Assembly: GCF_000204055.1 (NCBI RefSeq)
Contig: NW_006768777.1
Coordinates: forward strand, 110,936-174,935
DNA length: 64,000 bases
Direction: 5' to 3'
Origin: Melampsora larici-populina 98AG31
Lineage: Eukaryota > Basidiomycota > Pucciniomycetes > Pucciniales > Melampsoraceae
A program made the translations under genes and the position numbers. This document shows positions 21,975 to 32,498 of this stretch, in pieces (the stretch's first letter is position 1; each line of letters opens with the position of its first letter). The notes under the pieces were generated by a model that worked only from the letters and a program-made list of their open reading frames with translations, searched no databases and was not told the DNA's origin.

Positions 21975-22515
21975 CGTTATCTGAGATTTCCCGTGACAAT
22001 ACCTAGAAGTAAGCCTCAATACTTCTTGTCACAAACCACATGGATGCTAACCTATACGGTTTTCAGGTCAGGCAAATAAAGAAGGAAATTTTACGCAATG
22101 TGCTCAGCGGACAATTCTTTTCCTCCCGTAAAATAACGGATAACATTTCACCTGAGATTTCCCGTGACAATACCTAGAAGTAAGCCTCAATACTTCTTGT
22201 CACAAATTACCTGAAGGCTAACCTGTACATCAGGTAGAAAAGTATGTAGACAACCCCAACAAGAGAGTTAGAAAGAATAAAAAGAAAAGAATGTAAACAT
22301 TGAGTAATATCTGACCTATACGGTTTTCAGGTCAGGAAAATAAAGAAGGAAATTCAATGCAATATGCTCAGCGGACAATCTAGTGTTGACATGAGTTCAG
22401 ATGAAATATATGAAATATAACACACATAAATTAGCAATTAAGAAAACAAAAGATAACAAAAGATAAGGAAAAAATAAAAAGACTTACTCTTTTCCTCCCG
22501 TAAAATAACGGATGA
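21975..22515. repeat. scrambled multi-copy repeat blocks
   Basis: Three blocks recur in altered order. GAGATTTCCCGTGACAATAC with following text occurs near 21,982 and 22,152. CTATACGGTTTTCAGGTCAG with AATAAAGAAGGAAATT and GCTCAGCGGACAAT occurs near 22,053 and 22,317. CTTTTCCTCCCGTAAAATAA occurs near 22,119 and 22,490. The copies are almost identical, so the shuffling is recent. No ORF; origin unknown, possibly LTR debris. Confidence 0.75.
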
Positions 22516-24018
22516 GGAAAAGAGTACTTCTGTCTGAGAATGCGGACTATAAGTGAGAACAAGGATGGTAATTAAGTTTTTAACACTAATGAAAAGTTAA
22601 TCAAGGTTTTAAATTGAGACATAATCAAAGTTTGAAATCAGATGTTGGATGTTTCTGTGACTAAATGAGATCACAAGAGCTAGAACTATTGTGTGATCTA
22701 TTATGTAAAATGAGTTCATGTTTGGTCAATTGTGATAAGTGATTCTATATAAATGAATATAGTGAAGTAATAAATCATTGATTAAGTGTGAATGTCACAA
22801 CATCTGAAACACTGAGATACAATGTTATCACTCAACAAGAACATCATACTTTGAAACAGTCCTTAGGTGACATGGACTGGTAGACCTGAGAGACATAAGC
22901 TTGACTTGTATGCAAAGAAACCTGTACCAAACAGTTCAACACCCAGAGGTACACTTCAAAATGCCTCTCAGGCGTATACTTGAGCATTTTGCTGTATATG
23001 CCTGCAAGGTCAACAGCTAACAAAAGGGCCCTTAGCTAATTCAATTTGCATGTTTGCTGCTGTGTTTGCAAGCCCAGCATCTCATACCCCCTGTGGACTT
23101 GCCATCATCAATGTTGAACAATGTTGTTGTTAGAAAGAAGAGTTACAAGGCTAAAGTGTATGTTTGGAAGACAATGTCAGTAAATTGAACAGTTCACTTT
23201 CCACCAAAAAACTTCACAAGACTGATCCATTTTTTCCCTTCACTCAAGCTACAGTTCATAAATTGATATCCAGACATTGAGGTCATGCTCCACACCCCAC
23301 CATGCTGTTCACAAGGTATTTATACAATAAGTTGCAATTTCAAGATCAACCATCATATAGAAGACCCTTTGGTCAAAAGAGTTTAATTTTCTTGGAATGT
23401 GATATATTTCAATCTGCCAAGTTGTAGTAACCAAAACTCTTTTTTAATTGATTGGTCTTTGTAGCAAAATTATAATTTGTATCTGGTCTCATCTTTCGCA
23501 CATTCCAACAAGATGATTGTATTTGAGAAAGTATGTATAGCAAATCTGTCTAACTATGACCAATGAGATCTTAGAGGTGAAGAAATCTAAATTTGTAACA
23601 CAAGATCACACATACAAGATATATCCAGGTGAGAGGATTGCAAGAGAAAGATGAAAACAATTTGAAATGACCGACTGGAGATAAAGGAAAGATTTGATTT
23701 GATTGGACTGCAATTCTGGAAGATTGAGATGAACAAATGATAGAATTGATCGAGCTTGGCTCAAGAGTCATACAGGAACAACGATAGATTCTAGATAGTG
23801 AGACATAAAGACGACAGAGCAACATAAGTTCTAGATTACCAGTTGTAATCGGTTGTAGAGCGAGAGGAGCATAAAGGGTATTAGTCGAGTGGGAAATTAA
23901 ACATGTCGAGAGTGTGCATTAGGGCTCGGTAACGACTTGTGATCAAATTTTCGCGATGAAGAACAGCTTACGATTTGATTCCTATGTATGATAAACACTG
24001 TGATGATGAAGCTCAATA
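22516..24018. other. AT-rich, no supported gene
   Basis: No frame shows coding character. The minus-strand frame at 23,571-23,825 is short and unlike any family I know. Nothing else recognised. Confidence 0.5.
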
Positions 24019-24132
24019 TTATGTACATTCACGATTCAGGCGACTCTTGCATGCAGGGTTAGGCTTCGCCGGAGCAGCTTGAACAGCGTAGGCCAACATG
24101 GTAGCCAGAACAATTGTAGTGAACAGCTTCAT
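24019..24132 (-). CDS. 37-aa small secreted peptide
   Basis: A short gene on the minus strand, ATG at 24130-24132 and TAA at 24019-24021. The first 19 residues form a textbook signal peptide (MKLFTTIVLATMLAYAVQA, cleavage expected before AP). A mature peptide of about 18 residues follows: Pro-rich then basic, with two Cys (PACKSRLNRECT). The two Cys could form one disulphide. It is too short to rank by length alone; the signal peptide is the evidence. An upstream intron in the leader is possible (candidate donors around 24,300). The C-terminus is Cys-Thr, not a CaaX box, so it does not fit a basidiomycete lipopeptide pheromone precursor. Confidence 0.55.
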   Translation of the reverse strand: MKLFTTIVLATMLAYAVQAAPAKPNPACKSRLNRECT

Positions 24133-24467
24133 GACGAAAGCTAGCCAAGAGATATGCAAAGTCAGAACAGATCAAATTGATTATTGCCATTGGGTAAAAG
24201 GAAAAGAAATTGAGATGTTTCATAGAAATCGACTTGTCCAACTCATGTCGAAAGGACAAAAGGTAGAAAGGTAGAAAGGTAAGGCTGAGCGTGCTCACAT
24301 TTTTGTGTTTGTTTTGAATTTGAAGGGCTGTAGAATGGTCAAGGAGTGTGTTTTGGAGGACAACTTGTGTGCAACACAAGCACTCTTTATATGTCGTTCA
24401 TTCCCCTGGGAAGTCAAAAATGCACTTGCAAAAATGATGCAGCATTTGAAAAACTCTTCCCTTTCCT

Positions 24468-24542
24468 TAGCTTGAACAAGCCCTCTCTGCGCGGCCACGT
24501 CCGCGCGCCTCGCAGAGCAGAGAGGTCTTGTTCAAGCTAATC
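24468..24542. repeat. hairpin TTAGCTTGAACAAGCC...
   Basis: Inverted arms TAGCTTGAACAAGCCCTCTC and its complement enclose a GC-rich loop containing GCGCGGCCACGTCCGCGCG. It resembles other TTAAGCTTAACTAAGCCCCTC-type termini in this window (51,890 and 36,370) and may be a very short MITE. Confidence 0.6.
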
Positions 24543-24602
24543 CCTTTCCTCCCGCTTGGTACTTCCGCAGCCGCTAGTTAAGTTTACTTCCGCTTAGGTT
24601 AC

Positions 24603-24945
24603 GGGGTAGGAGAATTTTACACCGAGTCATTTACACCGACTCTTTCGGTGTAAAAACAATCCGGTGTAAAATTCGAGAAAAGGGGGGGTATTTTCGAATT
24701 TTACACGTGTTTCAATTTTTTTTCAACTGTGTAAAAAAAAACAGTGTAAAAAAAACAGTGTAAAACTCTTCTGCCCGGCCGTGATTTTTAATTTTACACT
24801 GGAAAATTTACACCGGAAAATGCTGTGCAAAAAAAAACAGTGTAAAAGTCTTGTGCCCAGGCCAAAGTTGAAATTTACACCGGATTTCTTACACCGAAGC
24901 GGGGCAAACGGGTAATTTTACACCGGATTCTTTACACCGAATCAC
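24603..24945. repeat. left subterminal GGTGTAAAA/TTTTACACC cluster
   Basis: About fifteen copies of TTTTACAC(C) or its complement in both orientations within 340 bp. Such arrays are usually where the element's own transposase binds; here that would be the GCM-type zinc finger, but this is inference. Confidence 0.85.
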
Positions 24946-25023
24946 ACTCCACTGTTCGATTCCCCCATTCGCCACATCCACTTCTCAACACTGACGGCCT
25001 TTTGTTCCGTCCTTGACCTTTTC

Positions 25024-25659
25024 TCACCACTCATAGAGCTGCCACTGGACCGGTGCCTGATTGCAAGACGAGTTATTGTGAAAGATAGGACACCATCCGA
25101 TTCGGTGGAGAAGCTTGGTAAAGGCATCCTTCGACATGCGTGCCTAACACAGTTTGAAAAGGAAGATGATCAGATTTTAAAATCACAGAGATGTATATAC
25201 TTAACTCGAGCTTACAGCCATGAACCATGTGCGATCAGTCTCATCAAACCAAGATTGAAAAGCTCGAGCCTTCTCACTAATACGAGGCCGGCGAAGTCTA
25301 GGTAGTGGGTATCTTCTCCTTTTGGCTTCTTCCCGTATCATCAATAGCACTCCTAAAATTGATTCTTCCTCTTCTAATCTTCGCTTCTGTCGTTGGATGT
25401 AGGCACGCTGGTTCATAGATGATATCATCATGACTGTGTAAGCAAAAATGATAAGTCGTTCTTCAAATCCAATATTATCGTCTGGATTGCTGTCGTCGTC
25501 AGATTTCATGAAGGACACCATTACCAGACAAGCGATTGAAGTTTGAAGGAAACTGGAGTTAGTGGAGTTAGTGGTTGTGGTGACAAGAAGAGATATGTGA
25601 AGTAAGATTAAAGCGTTGAGTGACGACAGGAGCTGCCTACGGCCTGAGACTCTGGGCAT
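25024..25659 (-). pseudogene. Harbinger-type (DDE_Tnp_4) transposase N-terminal fragment
   Basis: The start codon is at 25657-25659. Exon 1 ends with RTWFMA at a GTAAGC donor (~25,217). Joining to the exon near 25,137 gives ARMSKDAFTKLLHRIGWC, then PIFHNNSSCNQAPVQWQL, stopping at 25024-25026. The M-S-K-x-A-F-x-K-L-L helix and HNNSS...QAPVQWQL match the start of fungal PIF/Harbinger DDE transposases as I remember them. The whole DDE catalytic domain is absent; a GTGAGA donor overlaps the stop, as if the next exons were lost. It lies inside the MULE between two subterminal repeat clusters, so it may be a captured fragment or an accessory gene. Confidence 0.55.
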
Positions 25660-25706
25660 GTTTCAGGATGTGATGGGTGTTGGGGCATTCAAACCAGTCC
25701 GGGGTG

Positions 25707-25787
25707 ACCCAACTTGAAAACCCATGAAAAAAACCCAAAAAGAAGTTGGGTTTTCATGGGTTTTTCTCATGGGTTTTCAAGTTGGGT
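25707..25787. repeat. 81-bp fold-back ACCCAACTTGAAAACCCATG
   Basis: Arms ACCCAACTTGAAAACCCATG and its complement meet around a short A/T-rich loop containing a second AAAACCCA/TGGGTTTT pair. It is a small nested fold-back inside the MULE's left end. Confidence 0.7.
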
Positions 25788-25809
25788 CGTAGGTTTGTAC
25801 ACCGCTATT

Positions 25810-26060
25810 GTATGTAAAAGTTTCGGTGTAAAAGTCGGGTCGCCCGCGGCGGAATTGAATTTTACACCGGATATTTTACACTGCATCTTACGGTGTAATA
25901 AAATCCAGTGCAACAATCCCCCACCCCGGGGAAAAGAGAGTTTTACACCCGACCCGTTACACCGTTCCAGCCCGGTGTAAACTTCATGGGTGTAATATTA
26001 CCACTCGACCGGGGTGATTTCGACTTTTACACCTCTCATCATTCTCAATTTACACCTGAT
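25810..26060. repeat. second left subterminal TTTTACACC cluster
   Basis: About eleven further GGTGTAAAA/TTTTACACC motifs in both orientations, directly upstream of the transposase gene. It may act as both promoter region and transposase binding region. Confidence 0.8.
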
Positions 26061-26329
26061 CACCTCACCAAATAATCCTACGAACCAAACATCAGATGAA
26101 GATATCTCATATCTATTCCTGATAGCCAAACCCAACTGCACATATGCCCAATCCCCACATACCACATATACGTGTGAGAGTGGACGGAGGGTCAAATCGT
26201 TTTCGGAACGTTACTATGTTACGTTGTGGAATTGCCACAATTCTTCAAAAGTTGACAAGCCACCACCTCCATAAGGAGCATTGCTTTCCTCTTTCGGAAT
26301 CAGTGTTCAATCATTCTGACATTTCGAAG

Positions 26330-29300
26330 ATGGGTCAACAGCCCTCGAGTCTGTCGGTATCTCTGGTATCTTCCCCCAGAGCAACTGAAGACTTTTCAGC
26401 CTCTTCGTCCGAATATTCGTCCACCGGAACTCAAGAAAGTACCTTACCATCAGCCGGAACCCTCGAAACTACCGTGATGAAACCTACCAGGTTAGAGCCA
26501 GCTGGCGACGATTTCGATCTTGATGTCTCCGTCAAATCCGATGTCTCTTCTCCCTTCGATTTGGACCGTCATGTTTTTCGAAATGAAGGTCAAGATGATC
26601 AAGTTGAAGCTCCGTCTCAACGTCGGCCACAACTGCAACTGCCAGGACTTAAAAGCCAGTACAGGAACTTCATCGACCACGGTAGCCAGGTTGATGCCGA
26701 GAACTACCCAACTTATCCAAACGGGGACACCGTCTTTGTCAAGGAAGCCAAAGATATAATAACGAATTGGCAATTCATCGGATGGACTCACAAGATGCGA
26801 GTCTCGACTACAAAAAACAAGCAGTGGAAAACACGCACTTATGCATGTTTAGGCGTAATGGAATGCTCCGAACCCACCTGTCAGTTCGCTGGCCCCCCTC
26901 CAACAGGCCAGAATAAGATCTCTGATGTCATCGAAAGGTCAGTTGATCTTGGTTTGACACGTTCTCTGCATTAAGTCAAATAGATTCCTTACTAACGAAA
27001 TGACTCGGGTTAGCTGCACGCCATGTCCAATCAGCACATGCAAAGGGATTCAGACCCATTACCAATGTGATTGCAAATGCCGAATCGACACCGAAATCGA
27101 CATCAACAAAAAGGAAGGTTGGGCATTACTACGACATCGAGGTGTACACAAACACGTATGGCCAGACGCCAAGAAGGCCGACCCACTTGCAAAGGCCAAA
27201 TTAAAGGAGGCTGTGGTCAACGATCCTAAGACAGGACCATTGGGTCTGAAGGTGCGTCTTTTATCTCAAAGTAACATATCACCTCAACCAAGTTAAGTTG
27301 ACCTTGTCATTTTGGACGCTAGGTTGGGCGTGTGCATCTAGGAACACAACCCATTAAGTCTATCAGCGAACTACATCCCTCATTTGGCCACATTGACCGA
27401 CTAGGGTACTTACGACGCGAATTCCTAGCGGAAGCCGGCCTAATGCCAAGCAAGGACGACCCAGAAGCAGGAGATAAATGGCTGCAATCCATTCAGCATT
27501 GGGCGAAGTAAGTATGACACCTTGTATCCGGATTATCTTTCACTTGAGCTGATCAGCAGGGGACTTGATGATTACAGGCAAGGCATGCAATTGATCTCGG
27601 TTTCTTGCTTGACCGAAAACTTCCATTACTCATTGCAGACGGATTGGATGGCCGAGGTACTGCTGTACAAGTACAAAGGCGAAACATATTCAGGTGGACT
27701 GTTGTCAGATGTTACCTACAGATTCTTTCAGAATGGCTACTTATTAACGACGTCGATGTATGTTGAACAAATTGGACGTTGGGTCCCGATTCTTCTCACA
27801 TGGCTCGCCGGACTTGATACTGGCCACTACAAGGCTCATTTTATGACTTTATTCGAACGCATCCAGAAGACAACTAAATCAGATAAAGAGAAGAGGTTAT
27901 TATGTGAACAAGTAGTGGATTTTTCGCTTGCGCAGAAAAATGGCTTTGTAGAGGCGTACATGGAGGTATTCCAAGTGAATGAGGTTACTGCCATGTCTAA
28001 ATTGCACGGCTGTTTACAGCACTTTAGACAGGCAGTGATGCGCCTGCAGCGAAATCACACTATAGTCCCAGTGCATCTGGAGGTGAGTCATCATTATCTT
28101 CATTTTCGTCTAGAGGCTTTCACTAAATTCGATACCTCACTCTAATCAAAAATCTTTCGCATTCAGGAACTTTGGGCGGAGAAATGCGCAGAGCTATTAC
28201 TTCCCGATGGACCAGACTTAAAAACACTCGATGAAAGGTTTGAAGAATTACGAACCACGTTTCCTAAAGCGAAAAAGTGGTTAGATTGGTGGTGTACTTC
28301 GGATATACAAGCCATGCTATTTCCAGCCCGCAAACGTATGCCTGAAGACGATCCTCCTTTGGACGAGAGCGATGATGAAGATGTTACGGATCAACCTCGA
28401 CGTCGGCGAAACTTGCCTGCGACCACAAATGCGCAGGAGTCAATGCACCGAGTGTATTATGTCCTTTGGTAAGCTGTTTTCTGTTCCATCTTTTCTAAGC
28501 CTTTGTTCTTACTGACCATATTTCATGTTCTTGTTATCCTTACCATTACTAGTCCAGGGAAATGTGAACTAATTCCCGGATTAGTTCAATTGTTTGCTTT
28601 GGTTCAAAGCCTGGAACGCGATTATAGGCAAGTGGCGAAAGGTATTCCCATCGCCTATGGAACCTCGCAAAAAAATTGGGAGGAGGTTGTGAAGACGTTG
28701 GGTATGCCCAAACCCACCAAACGAAGATATGTCCCTAATGACGGACGGGCGCCGGACACGACCAAAGAGCTCATTGGCACTGGTGGAAAAAAGAAAGGAC
28801 CTGGACGTCCAAAGGGGTCTCAAAATGTCATTCGCCACCCTCTAACAACTTATCAATCTTATACTTGTGGTACCACCCTTGGCACGAAAAACCGATGCTG
28901 GCAAAGCTCAGTTCTCGAATGTCTTTACGCACTCTACGGGCCTGGTTGGAGCAAATATCTCACAGTTAATGGCACTCGCTTGGTCAATCTACTCATGCGT
29001 CATTTTACCAGCCGTTTTCGGGCCGAACTGACTGAAGGAAGTGGCCTCAAGGGAGTTTTATCACGAGGACAAGGAATCTTACATCGTGCCATTGAAGACC
29101 AAAAGAACGGGTACTTCATTGCCGATCAATTTGCTTGTGCGGACTCTTTCTTCGAAAAATTCCTCCAACAGAAATCACCAATGCGACCTCTTTTTGAAAT
29201 ACCTCTCCGCAAGACTAGCACTTGCTCTCGAAATGTCGAACATAATCGAACTTCATTAGTATCAATGACTACATTACATGTATTACCTCACACCTTCCAC

Positions 29301-30206
29301 AACGCTGGAATATCTTATGGAGATGCCGAATTGTTGATAGAGAGGTGGACAACAACTGGCCTTTCTACTACAGCTGTATGCTCACAGTGTCACCCACATG
29401 AAACTCTGGCCGGCTCCAAACAAGAAGACCTTGCAACCATGGAACGTAGATTCCAGCTCGAATTTCCCGACACGAACTCAGCACCTTTGCATTTATACAT
29501 CCACTTGGATGGGGTTGTTGAATTGACCAATCACGAGCGCGAAAGCTTCATGGGCAACACCAACTGGCCAGCGCACTTTAGTATAGGAAATATCAATTAT
29601 AAGATGATTGCACGGGGCTTTTGGGCGGCATCTCATTATTGGTGCCAAGTGGTTCGATGTATTCAAGATGTTATGGGTGTCTGGCACTACGACGAGCTGA
29701 AGAATGGTGGTTTTGCTCAACTAATCGAACGCGACATCACAAAAATCGGTGGGCCAATCCCTCACACTTCATGGATTTGTTACACCCGGATGCCAAACGA
29801 TAGTGAAGTACAAGAAACTGCAACCGTCCTTCGTGGATTGATGAAGCAGTTCCCGACTCATACCCTCACCATTCCTTTCTCTATGCCGACAGAAAGAATG
29901 CCATTTGGAGGTGGCCTCCCGCCCCTAGTGGATGAAAAACCAGAGGCTCATCTGGATATCGAAGGCTCTGTTGATTCCGAAGGCAAAGAAGATCAGCTCG
30001 AGGAGATCTTTGAAGAAGATGCTATTAAGATCAAGTTGAAAATACCAAAGAAGAAGGCGGAACTCGAGGAGATGCCAATAGTTCCTGTGCAGGCGGATGT
30101 GTCGCCGCCAGCAGCCAAGCGAGCTCGCAAAGCTCCTGCTGCCAAGCGTCCGGCCGCTGCTAAAGCTGCTAAACCTCCAGCAACAAAGAAGGCCAAAAAA
30201 AAATAG
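26330..30206 (+). CDS. MULE transposase with GCM-type zinc finger and USP-like protease domain
   Basis: Multi-exon gene; I choose ATG 26330 (MGQQPSSL). Introns include 26938 (gtcagt) to just before CTPCPISTC, one after GPLGLK, one after QHWA, one before ELWAEKC and one before CPGKCEL. Residues ~140-270 form a GCM/WRKY-type zinc finger: TYACLGVMEC, CTPC, CDCKC, GVHKHVWPD. The MULE DDE core follows: SDVTYRFF (first Asp), VVDFSLAQKNGF (second Asp), GCLQHF (the C-x2-H between), TTNAQESMH (Glu). The C-terminal part has NRCWQSSVLECLYAL (Cys box), CSQCH, and SHYWCQVV...GVWHYDELKNGG (His box and Asp), the layout of a ubiquitin-specific protease. It ends in a Lys/Ala-rich basic tail. Likely role: cutting and joining the element's ends in the nucleus; the protease role is inferred. 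Confidence 0.85.
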
Positions 30207-30379
30207 CCTAAATGTTCTTCTTATCTTGTTTTCGTCGTCTCTTTTTAGGCGTGATGTTTAGCCTTAGTTGTCTTTTTCAATACATGATTGTTTCTAGTTA
30301 GTCAGTACTTGCAACTAATCAGATGTTTAGTTGGTATCAATTTTTTCTTGGAATGCCTGATGATAACGAATTTACAAAA

Positions 30380-30757
30380 AAAACGTGTAAAGAGGTGCAA
30401 AATTGCATTTGTGACGACATCTTATGGAAATTTGCACTTGAGTGAATTGCACCGGATCCTTGTGGTGTAAAGGATCCGGTGCAAAATTCTGCTGAGCCAG
30501 GTAAAGATGATTTTTGCACTGTAATCCTTTACACTTCATCATGCGGTGTAATGAATAACGTGTAAAATTCCATTTTACAACGGGGACACTGACTTTAGCA
30601 CCTTATCTTTTACACTTATGTATTTTACACGGACACAAAAAAAGATCAAAAAGGTGTAAAATTCAATATTGCCCGGGTTGTTTTGGAATTTTACACCGGC
30701 CTTGTTTTACACTGAGTTGGGTGGTGTAAATAGGTCGGTGCAAAAATGTACCTCCCC
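30380..30757. repeat. right subterminal GGTGTAAAA cluster
   Basis: A dozen or so GGTGTAAAA/TTTTACAC motifs between the transposase stop and the element's right end, mirroring the left clusters. Some copies carry TGCAAAA or TGCACC variants. Confidence 0.85.
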
Positions 30758-31088
30758 TTAGGTTACTCTGTAAGGACAAACAATCACAGGCGATGACCCG
30801 GGAAAACTTGTTGCATTGCTGTTGACAAACGTTGACCACGCTGAGCACGCTGTTCAAAATCAACACTAGCCTGTGAGCAAAATCAAGGACTGAGCTGTCC
30901 TCTTTCCTTCCTTGACTCGACATGAAATCTTGACTCCCATGCTATAACAGATCTTAAACAAACGTTCGAAAGCTGATAGAATTGCCTCGCCGAGTCCGAC
31001 CGGCTCGGACGTCGGCATGTGAGTAAGCTAAACTAACCCCCCATGAGCTCCCACAAGCGCGTTCGCCGCGCCCTCGCAGAGGGGCTTA

Positions 31089-31612
31089 GAGCATCTCCAA
31101 TGTGGCTGAATCCGAATAGATGTACAGCTCAGTATTTCCCTCGGCTGGACAGCTGTAATTTTTTTCAGGTGACAGCGCCCTGCAACGCACAACTGAACTT
31201 CTTTCCCAATTCCTCATAGGGTTCATTTGAGGTTGAACCCCCGTCACCATATGTCTTCATCTAAGTAATTGGTCGATCGCACCTATTGCGTTCCACACAA
31301 TACATGTGATCGATTGCGCTCACCTCACGTAAAGAAAGAGAAAGGTAGTCCACGGATGTATGAATTTCTTTATTTTTGGCCCAATAGTCGTTGGGATACT
31401 GGGATTCAGATTATTCGGCCAGGTCAGCAAATTTGCTGACCTGAGCCTGGGAACGTGTCATTTCCGAAAAAACGAGTTCACACGGGAGGTTCCATGTGGG
31501 AACACGACCTCGGCCTCGCCGAGTCCGACCGGCTCACTCCAATACAGGTTACGTTTCTAAACTAACCCCCCACGAGCTCCCACATTCAGATTCGGGAGCA
31601 TTGGAGATGCTC
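31089..31612. mobile_element. PIF/Harbinger-type MITE, 524 bp
   Basis: The termini are GAGCATCTCCAATG and its exact complement, flanked by TTA on both sides (31086-31088 and 31613-31615), the 3-bp target expected of PIF/Harbinger elements. It has no ORF. Part of its interior (GCCTCGCCGAGTCCGACCGG, then CTAAACTAACCCCCCACGAG) repeats almost exactly the flanking DNA at 30,984-31,055, so the MITE's right half and its left flank are related. Confidence 0.85.
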
Positions 31613-31617
31613 TTACA

Positions 31618-31890
31618 TGTAATGATATGAGATATTAGAAGAAGAATAATCAAATGTGTATCAAATGTTGTTAAGGAAAACTTGTTGTGAAGAAAGTTAG
31701 TTGCTAAGGAAGAAGGATAGATAGGTTACGAATAGTTAGGATAGATGTTTTATCAAAGATGTTATATATATATATTACTTGTAACAGTTATGTTCCCTTT
31801 TCTTTATCGAATTATTAAAGTAGTTTTCTCCCTCTAAAAACCCTACCTAGGTAGCCATGTGCTCACCTACGGTATACCAGAGCCCTTACA
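31618..31890 (+). repeat. 5' LTR (273 bp)
   Basis: Starts TGTAATGATATG and ends GAGCCCTTACA, with TGTAA/TTACA inverted tips. A TATATATATATATTA tract at 31,761-31,775 is a plausible TATA region. The last 104 bp match the 3' LTR remnant apart from a 2-bp difference. Confidence 0.9.
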
Positions 31891-32498
31891 GTATAATTCA
31901 ATCAATAAAATTCGTCGCGCGTTTTCTTTTTTTTCTAGGTTTTCTTTTTTTTGGTTCCTTTTTTTCATTTTTTATGGTACTTTTTTTGAATACGCTTTTC
32001 TGTACATATGGTCACTATTGTTGTGGAATTTTTATATTTTCGTTTTTTATATATATATTGGATTTTAAGCAAGTTCTTTTTAATCAAGTATATATTTTGT
32101 TTTATTGGGTGTTATGTGTTTTCATTTTGTGTGTAACCTTTTGGTCTTGGTTGCTGGGAAGAGTTTTCTTTTTTTATGTTAGCGTAATATTTTATCTGTT
32201 TTTATGTACGTTTCGAGTGATTTCAGTTTTAGGTTTGATATTCGTACGGTTATTTGTTACCCAGTGTTATCCGGTTCTTAGTGGTAATATGTGGATAGTG
32301 CGTCATAGGAGGTGTTATAGATTATATTCGATCTTTCATTTCTTTTTTTATGACGTCATTAGATTTCTGTGGTTTTTAGTAGGTGTGGTTTGGTTCTGTC
32401 CGGCCCTCAACGCTCTATTCTTTCTGGTCATTATCATCATCTTATCATATAATTTGTTGAACTCCTTATTTTTTCGTGGTTTATTATCATCATCAGCT

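Larger units (their letters stand above)
24603..30757 (+). mobile_element. complete Mutator-like (MULE) transposon, 6,155 bp, 9-bp TSD
   Basis: The element is bracketed by the direct repeat TTAGGTTAC at 24594-24602 and 30758-30766, the 9-bp TSD typical of Mutator-like elements. Its ends are imperfect inverted repeats: GGGGTAGGAGAATTTTACAC on the left, and GGGGAGGTACATTTTTGCAC reading inward from the right. Both ends carry dense subterminal GGTGTAAAA/TTTTACACC motifs. Inside are the plus-strand transposase gene (26330-30206) and a minus-strand Harbinger-type transposase fragment (25024-25659). The transposase frame is intact and the TSD is perfect, so the insertion is probably recent and may still be mobile. 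Confidence 0.9.

Noticed and set aside
24019..24132. Mating pheromone precursor
   Set aside because: The C-terminus is Cys-Thr rather than a CaaX box, and a cleavable signal peptide is present, which fungal lipopeptide pheromones lack.
24059..24379. 106-codon minus-strand frame over the small secreted peptide
   Set aside because: It is out of frame with the signal-peptide gene and has no family features.
31857..32498. N-terminal extension of the Gypsy frame, rich in Phe/Leu/Ile like a membrane protein
   Set aside because: It starts inside the LTR and its composition follows from a T-rich untranslated leader; gag begins credibly at 32499.
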